DNA of 64,000 bases from Cladosporium sp. IMV 00045 (GCA_001931905.2 MSJI02000111.1:62001-126000); one strand, 5' to 3'. Positions 51,075-62,651 are shown, counted from the first letter of the stretch. The notes: generated by a model not told the origin, from the sequence alone. A program made the numbers and translations.

Positions 51075-52125
51075 CTAACCATCAAGGACCTTCGTCACCC
51101 CCGGCTGAATCCCCTCCAACACCTCGCTCAACTCCCCCCAAACCCTCTCCTCCAACCCCTCCCCCTCCGGCCCCACCACCAACTTCGCACACTCCGTAAC
51201 CTTACAAGTCTGCATGAACTTCCCATGCGTCTCCTGCCCCGCAACCACACCCCCATGCACCAGCGTGCGCGACCCGACCTCCGTTGTGCGCGCGAACAGT
51301 TTCTTCAACACCCAGCCGAAAGCCGCGAGGGCGAAGTTCGCGTCGCGGAGCAGCTCGGAGTCGCAGAGGCCGGGCGTGAGAGTGTTGAGCGTGACGTGCA
51401 GGTCGGACACCGGGTGGTGGCGCGCGATGTGTCGGACGGTCAGGACTTCGAGCAATTTGCTGACGTTGTAGCGGTCGAACATGCGTGCTTTGGCGGGGTC
51501 GGAGAGGGTTGGGAAGATTTTGGGGGATTTGCGTTCGGGGAACTGGGAGAGTGTGTTGGTCAGTATTGATTGAAGGGTGGGTTGGAGATGGTAGAAGGCT
51601 GACTTACGCTGGTGAAGTAGTGGACGTCGGAGCTGATGACGGTCAGGTTGGGAACAATGTTGTAGATCCTCGCGGTCTCTTGGAGTTTGGGCAGGACCAG
51701 AAGGGCCAGGAGGAAAGTGCTGACGACGTTGACGGTGATTGTGCTTTCATGCCCTCCAACGAGGGAGAAATTGTTCGTGTTCTTTCCGGCATTCTCGATG
51801 ATTGCATCGAGACGCTTGAGAGTCTTAACACGCTCGGCGAAGGCTTTCACATTGTCGTAATTTTCCAGATCCAGATCCCAGACTTCGACCACGCCTCTGC
51901 GTCCGGTCGTTGCTCGATGTCTTTGGCGGCTGCTTCACCTTTGGAAGCGGTGCGCGAGGTGATAATCACGCGTTCGGCGTTGAGACGGACCAGGTGGCGT
52001 GCTGCTTCTTTGCCTAGACCAGTGTTGGCTCCTGTCACGATGATGGTGCGGCCGGAGCAGTCAGTGATTGGGTATTGTGGCGTGGTGAAGACTTGGTCGT
52101 AGAGACACTCGCGTAGAGGGCCCAT
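51075..52125 (-). pseudogene. Short-chain dehydrogenase (SDR) with one-base frameshift
   Basis: Parts in order from 52125: a Rossmann start (GRTIIVTGANTGLGKEAARH, the TGxxxGxG motif), then a frame break near 51911-51917, then VVEVWDLDLENYDNVKAFAE, the NAG motif (ENAGKNT), and the Ser region ISSDVHYFTS. An intron at 51543-51607 (GTAAGT to CAG) follows, then the catalytic YNVSK and the C-terminal part to 51075. Each piece is otherwise well kept; the downstream frame reads back as TTGRRGVVEVW, so one missing base in the AAAGACATCGAGCAACG region explains the break. The parts total about 326 residues, a usual size for retinol-dehydrogenase-like SDRs. Cytosolic oxidoreductase of unknown substrate if functional. 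Confidence 0.75.
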
Positions 52126-53024
52126 TGTGTTGGATTGATTGATATTTGGAAGGTTCTCGCTGTGTGTATGAGAAATGCCTGAATTGTGTCCCTGATGGCG
52201 CGAGCTATAAAGATCCGACAGGTTAGTCCTTATCCAATACTTTCAGCAATCTCAGAATGTTGTGCGTGTTAGGGAAGGGATGCAAGCTGCTTGTCAATAC
52301 TAAACACTTACTGAAGAGATAGAGCAATGCAGAAGAGTGAAGATGACTGTGAGCTGGATATTGAGTCTCGCAACGACCACAACTGGTGTTAACTTATAGT
52401 TATGCTATTTCTTTGATGAACTACGAACGGCAACGGCATACATCCAATGGCAATACAGCCGCTGCAGGCAGCAGTATTGGAGATAGGAGGCGAAGCAATG
52501 GAAATTAGATGGAGGTAGACCTATGCATATCCGCGAAGCGCCGGAGTTGATGGAATGCGACTCTGGGACAGACTGACAGACCCTTTGGAACAAAGGTTGC
52601 CACGGACATAGGCAGATGATCCAGTCCAATGTCCGGGAAGCTCTCAAGTATTGCGCATCGCGCGGAACCCGTGTTTCATTCTCTACTGAGAATGGGAAGT
52701 CGCAAGAGACGGTACTTACGAGAGCGGATAGTATGCTGACTATTGTATGCACATGGCTATCTCATCAATATAATTGCTCACATGTATGCATGTAGAGATG
52801 ATGTAGAGGTCGTGTCGAAGGCTGGGCTGGAGGCCTGCCAGGTCCCCGAAGATATGCCGACGACAAGTCTGCCTTGATGCCTCAGTACGCCATTCACCCA
52901 CCTCATTGCCAAGCCCACTTCGTCGATTTGGCAAAGTTCGTATGGGCAACTTGGACGGATTGAGATTTGCGACTTGACCACCACGACCAACGACAAATCG
53001 ACCAACCCAACAACAACATACAAA
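52126..53024. other. Intergenic
   Basis: 899 bp with the SDR promoter and the uS5 promoter (divergent). No gene recognised. Confidence 0.5.
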
Positions 53025-53953
53025 ATGGCCGACAGAGGTGGATTTGCTTCCCGTGGCGGCGCCGAGCGCGGCGGTGACCGTGGCCGTGGACGTGGCGGTC
53101 GTCGTGGCCCCCGCCGTGGTGCGAAGAGCGAGGAGAAGGAGTGGCAGCCCGTCACCAAGCTCGGTCGTCTCGTGAAGGCCGGCAAGATCAAGAGCATGGA
53201 GGAGATCTACCTCCACTCTCTCCCCATCAAGGAGTACCAGATCGTCGACTTCTTCCTCCCCACCCTCAAGGATGAGGTTATGAAGGTGCGCAGAAAAAAC
53301 AACCACCGAAGAAAAAGTCCAATGGCGGGACTTGGGAGAGAAACGGTATACTGACGGAATCTCGAAAAACAGATCAAGCCCGTCCAGAAGCAAACCCGTG
53401 CCGGTCAGCGCACCCGCTTCAAGGCCGTCGTCCTCATTGGTGACTCCAACGGCCACATCGGTCTCGGTATCAAGACCTCCAAGGAAGTCGCTACCGCCAT
53501 CCGTGCCGCCATCATCATCGCCAAGCTCAACGTTATCCCCGTCCGTCGCGGTTACTGGGGTACCAACCTTGGTGAGCCTCACTCCATTCCCGTCAAGGAG
53601 TCTGGCAAGTGCGGTTCCGTCACCGTCCGTGTAAGTTATATCTCGAAAATCGCAATCCCAACAGGCAGAACAGCAGAGACTAATACCACCACCAGCTCAT
53701 CCCCGCTCCCCGCGGTACCGGCATTGTCGCCTCTCCCGCCGTCAAGCGTCTGTTGCAGCTCGCTGGTGTCAACGACGCCTACTCTGCCTCTTCCGGTAGC
53801 ACCAAGACCCTTGAGAACACCCTCAAGGCCACCTTCTCTGCCGTCACCGACACCTACGGCTTCCTCACCCCCAACCTGTGGAAGGAGAACAAGCTCATCC
53901 GCTCCCCGCTCGATGAGTACTCTGACGTCCTCCGCGAGGGCAAGCGCTACTAG
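53025..53953 (+). CDS. RPS2: 40S ribosomal protein uS5 (Rps2)
   Basis: Three exons: 53025-53285, 53373-53630 and 53696-53953; all junctions phase 0; 257 residues. The N-terminus is RGG-like ([12 protein letters not shown]), typical for eukaryotic uS5 and a methylation target. The S5 domain follows ([58 protein letters not shown]), then the C-terminal domain ([27 protein letters not shown]). It lies at the mRNA entry channel of the 40S subunit. The exon boundaries are confirmed by restoration of these conserved strings. Confidence 0.96.
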
Positions 53954-54620
53954 ATTCTTCGCCCAGCTCCAGAGAATGGATGGGTTGGTGAGATGGTAGA
54001 TAACAGCTACGCCAGAAAAGCCTGAAAAATGGGGAAACCCCGAAAAAATGTCAAGCAAACGTTTCGATCAATCATGTCTGAATGAGGCGATCGGTGGACT
54101 TCATGCCTCACGCTAGATGAGGCGGCACATGTAGTCTAGCTTGAGCCAAGACTGAGATCAGTTTTCTTGCCTTCTTTCCTCTCATGAGAATCTCTGATCT
54201 GTTCCCTGTCTCATGTGCTATGTGAAGTCGCGTAATGTGATGCACATGTCGCCCGAATGTATACATCTGTTGCGTGGTTTGCGATGCTTTTGATATTGAA
54301 TGGCATACCTACTGAGAATGAAGACGTGGGAGAGTATTTGATGTATGATTAATATTTAATTAGCTTCCTTGAGCGGCCATTAAACAGTCAATAACTGATA
54401 ATTCTCAAACAGGTTCCTGCAGGACATACTTTCATATACAAAACTAAAACATCCCATATTTTCGCACGCTTTGAACGCTTCGAACCGAACAACAACAAAT
54501 TCTCTTCCGTGGTAGTCAGAGAGTCGACAATAATGCATGCATGCAAGCATGCATGGAAGTCAAACAAGAACGAAGAAGTGGAACGAAGAGAAGAGAAAAC
54601 AATTCCTTTCCCAAATCTCA
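53954..54620. other. Intergenic between convergent genes
   Basis: 667 bp between uS5 and the ZIP transporter 3' ends. It contains a short near-palindromic GCAT repeat (54533-54555). No gene. Confidence 0.5.
54533..54555. repeat. GCAT-rich near-palindrome
   Basis: ATGCATGCATGC followed by AAGCATGCATG: an alternating purine-pyrimidine element that can fold back on itself, 66 bp downstream of the ZIP stop codon (minus strand), in its probable 3' UTR or terminator. Confidence 0.7.
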
Positions 54621-55936
54621 TCAAGCCCACTTCCCAAGCAACGCCATCAAACCCGCACCGACAGCCATAGTCGCCACAGCGCCCAAGACCTCTTTCAGCG
54701 GCGCGCGCTGCATGTACCCGCTGAACATGAACTCGTGCGCCATCAACTCCACCAGGCCCGTGTAAATCAGAATGCCGGCTGAGATGGCGTCAAAGACGCC
54801 ATTGACGATCAGCGTCGTCTGGCTCCCGGGAGCGAAGGACTGGCGCACTCCTAAGCCGATGGCGATGGCGATGGGCGTTGAGACCGCGTAGCCTGCTCCG
54901 AGGAGGTAGGGGGTCCAGCGTTTCGATTTGGGCCAGTCGATGGATGCTAGTCGGCTGCCGAGCGCAAGACCTTCGAAGGTTTGGTGGAAGACGAGCACGA
55001 CGTAGAGGGTGGGGAATTCTTCACCCGCAACGGCGAGGGTGAGGCCGATGAAGACGGAGTGGAAGATCACGCCGAATTCCAGGATGGCGATGGCGGTTAG
55101 TTGAGCGGCGTAGGATTCGGGGTCGAAGGTGCGTTTGGAGGCGCCGTGGGTGTGCGCGGTTGTGTGGTCTGGGTGGTTGACGTTAGTATGGCTGTTTTTG
55201 GAAGGAATCGTGGAGAGTGAGTGCTTACCATGACTTTCGTGGGGATGCTCTCTGGCGTGCGAGAGGTGATCGTCGCCTGGGACATGCGGACCCGCGCATG
55301 CTGATGGTCTTCTGTCGTCGAGGGGAGGCGAGTCTTGGAGAGGGATTTCAGACGACATTTGTTGCGGAGAGTCGGTGGCGCCTTTGCTGTTCAAGGGCTC
55401 ATCGCGGTAGCCGACGGAAGCTGTGTCGGGCGTTCTTTTTTGAGAAGTCAGTATACGTCCAATGGGGAGAATGTGGCTGCCGCATATCATACCCAGGATG
55501 TTGCTCGATGTCGTGGTCGTGAGAATGGCCGAAGCGAGCGAATCGCATGACCATCAGCTCGACGAAAAAGAGGACAAAGACTGCCATGAGGCAAATGCCC
55601 TCCACCCAAGAGTACTCGGTTATGGGTCCAGTGAGGCATTCATCGGTCAATGCTTCATTTGCGGGTGCCAGCAGCTAAGGACAGTGTCAGTTTCGAGCAG
55701 GAGAATAGTCGCAATCCAGGACAACTCACATGTATGAAGGCTGTGGCAAGAATGACACCCGAACCAAAATATTTGGCGATGAAGAAAGCCCAGGAAGGCA
55801 CTCCGACGGCTTGATGTCTTGCTGCGAAGACAGGAAACCATGTGCCTAGGAAAGATCCCACGAGAATGACAAAGATGGAGGAGATGCGGACACCAATGCG
55901 CCCGTCGAAGTCATTGTCGGTAGGACAGTCCGACAT
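54621..55936 (-). CDS. ZIP-family zinc/iron transporter
   Basis: Four exons: 55936-55730, 55674-55493, 55434-55229 and 55168-54621; donors GTGAGT, GTATGA and GTAAGC, with branch sites TACTGAC and TACTAAC seen in introns 2 and 3; 380 residues. Eight TM helices are expected. TM4 has the metal-binding HSVFIG (GVIFHSVFIGLTLAV) and TM5 has HQTFEGLALG, the ZIP signatures. The long cytosolic loop between TM3 and TM4 is His-rich (EHPHESH...HTTAHTHG), as in Zrt1/Zrt2-like plasma membrane transporters. The 60-bp third intron sits in this loop and is in frame. The start is the Met of MSDCPTDN, not one 17 codons upstream. Which of high- or low-affinity Zrt it is cannot be told from this. Confidence 0.93.
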
Positions 55937-57995
55937 GGTGAAAATGTGAGCTGCCTTTCTTGACGGTTGAAGTCCAAGATTGTCCAAGATATAGAATCAA
56001 GGCAAGACCAAGTCGACAAGAAAACGTCAGAGCAGGGCGAGCGAGCAGTAGTTCCAGAGAAAGAGGATATGGCACATAAGCAGAGATGCTCAGGCGTGGA
56101 GTGGGCTGTCGCTTGTCTTTGAGCGAGACAGCGAGAAGCAATTCTTTGGCTTGACCATCAAGGTGGAAATCGAGTTTGCCGGCAGCAGCTACGACACTCG
56201 AGCATGCACGTTGGGCAGAACGAGGCATTCTCGTGGCCTTCGCGTGGCAGCGGCATCATGTCTGGTGTCCGTTAATGATGTGCGGTAGATCAATGTAGAA
56301 GCCATCTGTTTCTCTCCTTCACCAGCCACATCTTGGCCTGCGTGTCTCCTCGTTCAAGATGCTTGTCACGATGCTTGACCTCGAGTCGCCTCCATCACGG
56401 TGGGTCGGAAGTCTCGTCTAGCTTGATTTCATTTTCAGCCAAGCCCGCGCTAAGTGCATCCTACAGCAAAACGCTGAGCGACAACCTTTCCTCCTTATGG
56501 CTCGCTGTCCATCCACCCATCCCGACCGCCGCCAATCACGTTGGTTTGATTCAACGCTGGTGTGAACTGTGGAATGGCTACTCTGACTTCGCTCCAAGGT
56601 TGCTTCTATTGCTGATAGCGCTCTACAAAGTTTTCCCATCTGACATCTCTGTTCGGCGAGATACCTCTCGGCTGGGTTCCGCGATGTGAGACATTCAATC
56701 GTGACTACTGGAGGTCGCTTATCTATTTGCCATGGCGATGGAAAACAATGCGCTGTGAGCAAGAGAAGACGACCCGCAGTGCAATCTACTAGCAGGATCT
56801 GACCCTGCCAAAGCTACAAAACAGCATGCTTCCGGATGCTTGGTTCTTTGAGCTCACACTTCACAACTCTCTCCGCTGGCCTTCGTGAATTGACTTTGTC
56901 GTAAGCTGGCGAAAGCGCTGGTCTTGATGCTGCAGCTTCCGGACTGAATCCCATTGGCCTCCGGCAGCAACAGCTAAGAACTGGCATCGAGCTTCGGCAC
57001 TTGTTCAGCTTCCTCAAAACCGATGTAGGCTGTGATACAATCTTACCAGAGTGCTTGCCGCCATCAACACGTAGCCGTTTTCCTATCTCAGCTCTGTGTT
57101 CGGCGAGATAGCAGGCGCTAGACGAACGTGAAGGTGGGCGTTACCCCAACCCTAACCCTAATGCAGATCGGCTGACAGAAACATGATGGTGTGTACCTCG
57201 CCTACATCGTGTTGCGGTACACTTATCGCAATCATCATGCATACTGGGATCTTGAGTACCATCTACAAAATATTTGGAGTACTCTCGCGGCCACGAAGCC
57301 GGTGTGACCTTTTATCTCGGAGTTTGAATTTACCTGCGTGGTAAGCCTACATCATTCAACGAATTTCTTGACCTGTGTTCTGGAAACCTGGGTTTATACT
57401 TTCCAAAATATTGCTCAACGTATCGATGCAAATGTTTCGCCGAGACCTATGTCTCTTTGTCGCTACTACTTCTTCGACGGATAGAAATAAAGGAAACTGA
57501 AGGTGCGCGTCGCAAATCGAAGACATCGCGTCTGCAATGCCAAGCTGCTGACGTCCAAAAAGTCATGCCAACCCGTCACTTGGACGACATCGATCAATCA
57601 TACCTGCACCGGTGCTCTAGAAACAGCGGAATTAATACGAACATCTTACCAGAGGAATCCTAGGCAATATTGATCTAGCGATGTAGTGGCAGTCTTCCGC
57701 ACCAAAAGATCTCAGCTACGTGCGCCACACACGGAAAAAATATATTACCTGACCAATGATCAGTGTTCGACCTGGGCGAGGCGTCGCTGAGGTTGCACTA
57801 CGACTGGACACCCCATATCCGAGCTGAACACTCATTCCTGGTCTGGAAGCTGGTGACAATGCTTGATGGCAATGCCCAGAGATTGCTGCGGACGCCTGGA
57901 TCCTCGTCCAGCAGAGCCATGGGCGGATTAATGCCCTGCTGCCTCCATCTTCGATGCAGAGACGCCTCTTCTTCTTCGCTCGATAGTCAAGTGAT
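55937..57995. other. 2-kb spacer
   Basis: No gene with coding character was recognised. A telomere-like 22-mer lies at 57141-57162. The first about 300 bp probably contain the ZIP promoter. Confidence 0.4.
57141..57162. repeat. Interstitial telomere-like motif, copy 2
   Basis: Identical to 24342-24363 over 22 bp, same strand. The flanks are unrelated. Confidence 0.8.
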
Positions 57996-60340
57996 ATGGC
58001 GACCTCAATTTTCTCGTCAGCGACGTTCTCGTCGTTTTCGAACGTGTCAACCACGGCTCCCGTGACTAGCTGCGCACCTTGTGACGGCGCTTACATATAC
58101 GGTATGTCGGAGTCAGAGGCTATGAGCTCTGTCGTCACCTGGATCGCTATGATCTGCATGATGTGCTGATTTCCGCCTCTTGTCTGTGACAGTGATACAC
58201 GGATCATGGACCCGGAATACGACACTGCCCGCCCTTCGAACCGTTCAGCCGATCATCAACCCAGTCGACAATACAACATCAACATCCGTCTCTTGCAATC
58301 CAGGCGTAGTCCCAGAGGAATACGAGACCGATCTATGCCAGACGCTGAGACTTGGTGAAAATTGCGATTTGCTGTGCGAAGTCACCTACGACACAAAGGG
58401 GCCTTTCAACCTGTGAGCCTCTGCACTACACCTGAGCCTAATGAATCATCTGGTACTGACACCCGTGCAGCACTATCTCCAAAGACAACGGAACATTCGT
58501 AGCGTTCGAAAACGAGATCAAGCTCTTCGGCCAGGTCTCTACAACGGACAACGCCGGGGCATTCACCTGCCTGACCGACCCTGCATTCCTTCCAGAACCT
58601 AGCTACGTGTACTACGGTCCGACTTCTAGATCGACCGTCACACCCCCGGGCGCCTCGACGAGTGATGTTTTCATGGTAATGCCCGAGTTGACCGACTACT
58701 ATCCCGATGAAGGACTGTTCAAGCAATGCACTTACTACCGCACTGGACCGCCTGCGATCGCTCTGACGGCCGTGAACGAGATCGCTCTGCCTGCGACGAC
58801 TCTTCCGCGTCCGACCGCTGATCCTGAACCGACGCCTGATGACCCACCTGCGCCGCCGCAGACTACGACTCCTCGACCAAGTAATCCACCGCCTTCTACG
58901 CCCTCGCCAACGTCTGTGCCTGATCCAGCGCCGATTCCAGACGAACCTGAAGACCCTGAGAATACTCCTCCAGAAGACGACAGCCCAGATGAACCCGATA
59001 CACCTGAGAATCCTCCAGAGGATGATAGCCCAGAGGAACCCGACACCCCTGAGAACCCTCCACCGGAGGACGACAGTCCAGAGGATCCCGAAAGCCCAGG
59101 GAATACTCCACCGGAAGACGACAGCCCAGAGGAACCCGACACTCCTGCAAATCCTCCGCCGGAAGACGATAGCCCAGAGGAACCCGGAAGCCCAGGGAAT
59201 ACTCCTCCGGAAGACGACAGTCCAGAACAGCCTCCCAACAATCCACAGACTCCGCCTTCGCAAGACGACACCCCCGACGAGTCAGAAGGACAGCCAGGAA
59301 CAAACAACCCAGGAACTCCGAACGAAAATCCACAGCCTCCAAATGACGAGCCAGGGACCGCAAACCAACCGCCACAAGAAACCGGCAACGGAGGCCTCCC
59401 CGCAGTCACCGGAGGAAATTCCCCAACCACCGCCCCCGGTGCAGACATCAGCATCGTCCGACCAACCCCTAGCGGCACACCAGGCTTCGCCCTACCCGGT
59501 CCAACTCTCACCGCAGGCGGCTCAGGCGCCGCCATTTCCGGCACGACGTTCTCCGCCCTCCCTTCCGGCAACGGCATAGTAGCCTTTAGCGACTCCGGCT
59601 CAACCACCTTGCAAGGCTCCCAATTACCAGCCAACGGCATCAATACCATCCCTGAAGACTCTGCCGTCTACGTCCTGCCCTCCCAGACTTTGCAGGCAGG
59701 TGGCTCTGCGGTCGTCATCGCCGGCACGACGTACACCGCACCTGGCTCCAACGCCGCAGCAGCAGGAAGCGATCAGCCCAGCCTAGTCGCCGTGACGGAA
59801 GCCACAAATCTCCCTGGACTTGGCCAGATAAGCGCCGTCGACAACGAAGAAGCGGACGCGTACGTCCTCGCCGGCAGCATCACAGTCACACCCGGCGGCG
59901 CAGCCGCCACTATCTCCGGAGAAATCTACTCCGCCCTGCCTTCCGGTCTAGGCGTGGTCGTATCTCCCAGCAGTGGCGATGGGGAGGATAGTTTTGCTGC
60001 GTTCATCGAGCAGGGTGTGTCCGGCGAGGAAGACGGGGACGATGATGGAAGTTATGTCATTGGCCTCGAACCGGACTCCACCGAGCCGGTTACGGTTAGT
60101 GGGGTGGTTTATTCGGTTTTGCCGGAGGGTTCGGGTGTGTTGGTTGTGGAGGGTGGGAGGTCGACGACGATTGCTGTTGTGCCGACGGGGACGGGGACGG
60201 CGGATGGGGGTGAGAGTGGGGATGGCGAGGGCGAGGATGAGAGTGTGGTACCTTTTGCTGGGATTGCGTCTGGAATGAAGGGGGTGGGAATGGGATGCTA
60301 TGTGCTTTTGCTGGGGGTTGTAGGTGTTTGTCTCCTTTGA
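57996..60340 (+). CDS. Repeat-rich cell-surface protein with C-terminal hydrophobic anchor
   Basis: Exons 57996-58101, 58193-58412 and 58471-60340 give about 731 residues; the second intron (GTGAGC to CAG) is firm because it restores PFNLTISKDNGTF. The N-terminal domain is Cys-containing (SCNPGVV, LCQTL, NCDLLCEV, FTCLTD). A Pro/Thr-rich part follows, with six tandem copies of a 15-16 residue unit of the type PPEDDSPEEPDTPENP (58958 to about 59242). Then come four degenerate repeats of about 60 residues carrying GTTFSALPSG, GTTYTAP, GEIYSALPSG and GVVYSVLPEG, a pattern frequent in fungal wall proteins. The C-terminus is a hydrophobic stretch (VGMGCYVLLLGVVGVCLL), like a GPI-anchor signal. No clear signal peptide is seen at the chosen Met, so the true start may be an upstream exon. 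Confidence 0.75.
58958..59242 (+). repeat. 45-48 bp coding minisatellite, six units
   Basis: Units of 15-16 codons built on PPEDDSP(E/D)EP. Differences between units are in the D/G/E and T/S positions. Such arrays often vary in copy number between strains. Confidence 0.85.
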
Positions 60341-60481
60341 GACGGGCTATGAGCGATATGGATTAGTGGACAGGATGAGGTGGAATATAGTAATGCGATA
60401 TGAGTAGTAGTAATCGATTAATTCTCTGCGCACAGACACACTTGATGCCCAATGACAAAAGCAAAATCTCCCCCTCCTCAC

Positions 60482-62651
60482 TCACCCCACCACCCCCTTC
60501 TCAACCCCCCTCCACTCTCCCCCAAAAGAAGGAGAAGCAGTCCAGCCCCTCAACTCCGCCACGAAAAGCGGCAGGAAGAAGCTCCACATCAAATACGTCA
60601 GACCAGGTGGAAGGTAAGGCGCATGCGAGACAAACACCACGCAGCATAAGAGCGGCCAGCGGAGGTGCCAGAGGTCGTTGAGGATTGCTTGTGCAGGTGG
60701 GGATTGGAGTTCTCTTGATAGTAGGGCGGTGGCGAGGAGGAGGGCTGATTGTGGTGGGGAGGGGGCACGGGGATGGCTGTTCTCTGGAGAGGGTGGATTG
60801 TTTGCGTTGGTGGGTTGGTCTTCATGATGACCCTTGGAAGATCTCCTCGGCTTCTCTTCCGAATGCTCGGATGAGCTGTCCTCTGCATCTGCTTTTGAAG
60901 GCTGCAGAGGCGAGTTTTCAGCAGCGGAGGCCGAAGACTGCCCATTTTGCAAGTCGGTACGCGCACTCTCTGAATGGAATGTTTTTTTTCGCCGCATGAA
61001 GCTGGGATTTGAAGCTTTTGTTCCTTTCCAGCTTGATGGGAATTTCGTTGATTTCGTCGCTTGAGAGTTCCTGGTCGGACGGAGACAACGGAAGCTCAGC
61101 CGGAACGCTTGATTGCTTCGACGGAGTAAAATCGCCAAGCTCAAGCCCAGCAAGGTTGATGACACCTTTGTCTGGTTTGATCTCCAACCCAAGGAAAGTC
61201 CGCCACCGCAAATCTCTCATTTCATGGTGGTCGTGTTCTTCAGATTCGTCGACGATCGACGATACTGCCATTATCGCGGCCCATTTGGTGGTGAGGCAAA
61301 CCGTCGCTCCATATGTCGGAGGCCCCCAAGGATGTTGCTTGAAAAAGTCGGCCCAGAGTTTAATAGTCCTGACAGCCGTTACATCGTCGATGTCGAACCA
61401 TTCCTTGTGTCTTGTGAATTTTTGTCGGTTCTTTTTGCCACAATGACAATGGTGAAACCATCGGTGCGGTTGCAGATCTCGGTGTATGATTGTTTCCAGC
61501 AGCCTGTGAGACGTTGCTTCGATTTCAACGAGAACCTTGAGCTTCTCCCCTATAATATTGCACTTAGCTATTAAACCCTTCCGCCTGTTCTCAGCAGTGC
61601 TTCCTGTCCAGCCTATCTTCACCAGGCCGAGCTCTTCGTCACGCATTGCGTATATGGTCCCTTTCTCTGCGGAGTTGAACCCAGGCCCAAGGCGGATCAA
61701 ATCCCTCACCTCGGCCTCATTGGCCGCTACTGGTTCGTCGTAGCTGCCATCAGCCTCCAACTTCACCAGTGCTTTGCGTGCGCGCTTCCTCTCGCTTGCC
61801 TTGATATATCGTTCCCTCAAATTGCTGCCACGCTCCGTACTACCAGGTGATAACTGAAGCTTTGCGACAGCTTTCTCAGGAGTGAGAAAAGCATTACCTG
61901 AGCGACTGTTAACATCTGGCACCTTGGTGTGACGTGTCGAAGTTGGATGGTCCGAGGATGGGGCCCTTTCATCATCGCTCGCGGTTACGCCATCTTGTTT
62001 CGAGTCCTCGGCGGGGATTCGGGTCAATGCTCTGGTGCCGTCGGTATAGACTGTCATGTGCATTTTGCGGGTCTTCGTGACCGCATCTTTGTAGATGATT
62101 TCTTCGAAATCCTCCTCTTCGTCCGGAGATCCATCAGACTCTGCCAGCATCGCCATGCTGTCATTGCCGTCAACATGGCCATTTCTGTCGGAATGATCGT
62201 GGTCGGAATGATTGTGGTCGGAATGATTGTATTCGGAATGGTCCACCTCGTTAGAGGCCTCACCATCATCGTCGTCGCCATAGATAGCTTTCGAGTCCGA
62301 AGAGTCACAGTCGACTTGAGTCTTCGGACGTGTCGAAAGATCGCTGAACAATTCATGCCCGTGCTGATCCCTGAGTTTCTTGTATACATGGTAATGAAAG
62401 TCGCAGAGTGTTTTCTTATCCATGCATTTCGGAATTCGCAGATCGACTTCATCGCTGTGTTTTTTGTAGCCATGGAGCCTCTTGAACGCATCTTGCATCT
62501 TCAAGAAAGCTTTGTCGCGACGTCGTTGAGCATCTTTCTCCAAGTCTTTGCCCAAAGAGCATTTTCGGACAAATTCTTTGTCGCCATGTCTGGCATCCAG
62601 GAAGTCACGGAGGATGTCTTGCAAGGCAGCGGCTGCTAAACGCTCAGGCAT
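60482..62651 (-). pseudogene. T5orf172 (GIY-YIG-like) domain protein with frame break at an A8 run
   Basis: Start at Met 62651 (MPERLAAAALQDIL). The N-terminal half is charged, with an Asp/His/Ser-rich stretch (HSDHNHSDHDHSDRN). A T5orf172-type domain (related to GIY-YIG nucleases; DNA-binding in the phage protein) spans about 61310-61680: GTIYAMRDEELGLVKIGWTG, R in AENRRKG, an RLLETIIHRDLQPHRW segment, HCHCGKK and HKEWFDID. The frame then runs to a stop at 60918, but from the A8 run (T8 on the plus strand, 60982-60989) another frame continues protein-like to 60482 with an acidic linker and two probable membrane helices (WPLLCCVVFVSHAPYLPPG; LTYLMWSFFLPLFVAEL). A7 would restore one frame (about 722 residues). 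Either the end is truncated or the base count is wrong. Confidence 0.7.

Noticed and set aside
58406..59649. Long minus-strand ORFs (285 and 304 codons) across the surface-protein gene
   Set aside because: They mirror the Pro/Asp repeats of the plus-strand gene and have low-complexity Arg/Trp or Gly/Ser composition; the plus strand has the coherent protein and splice sites.
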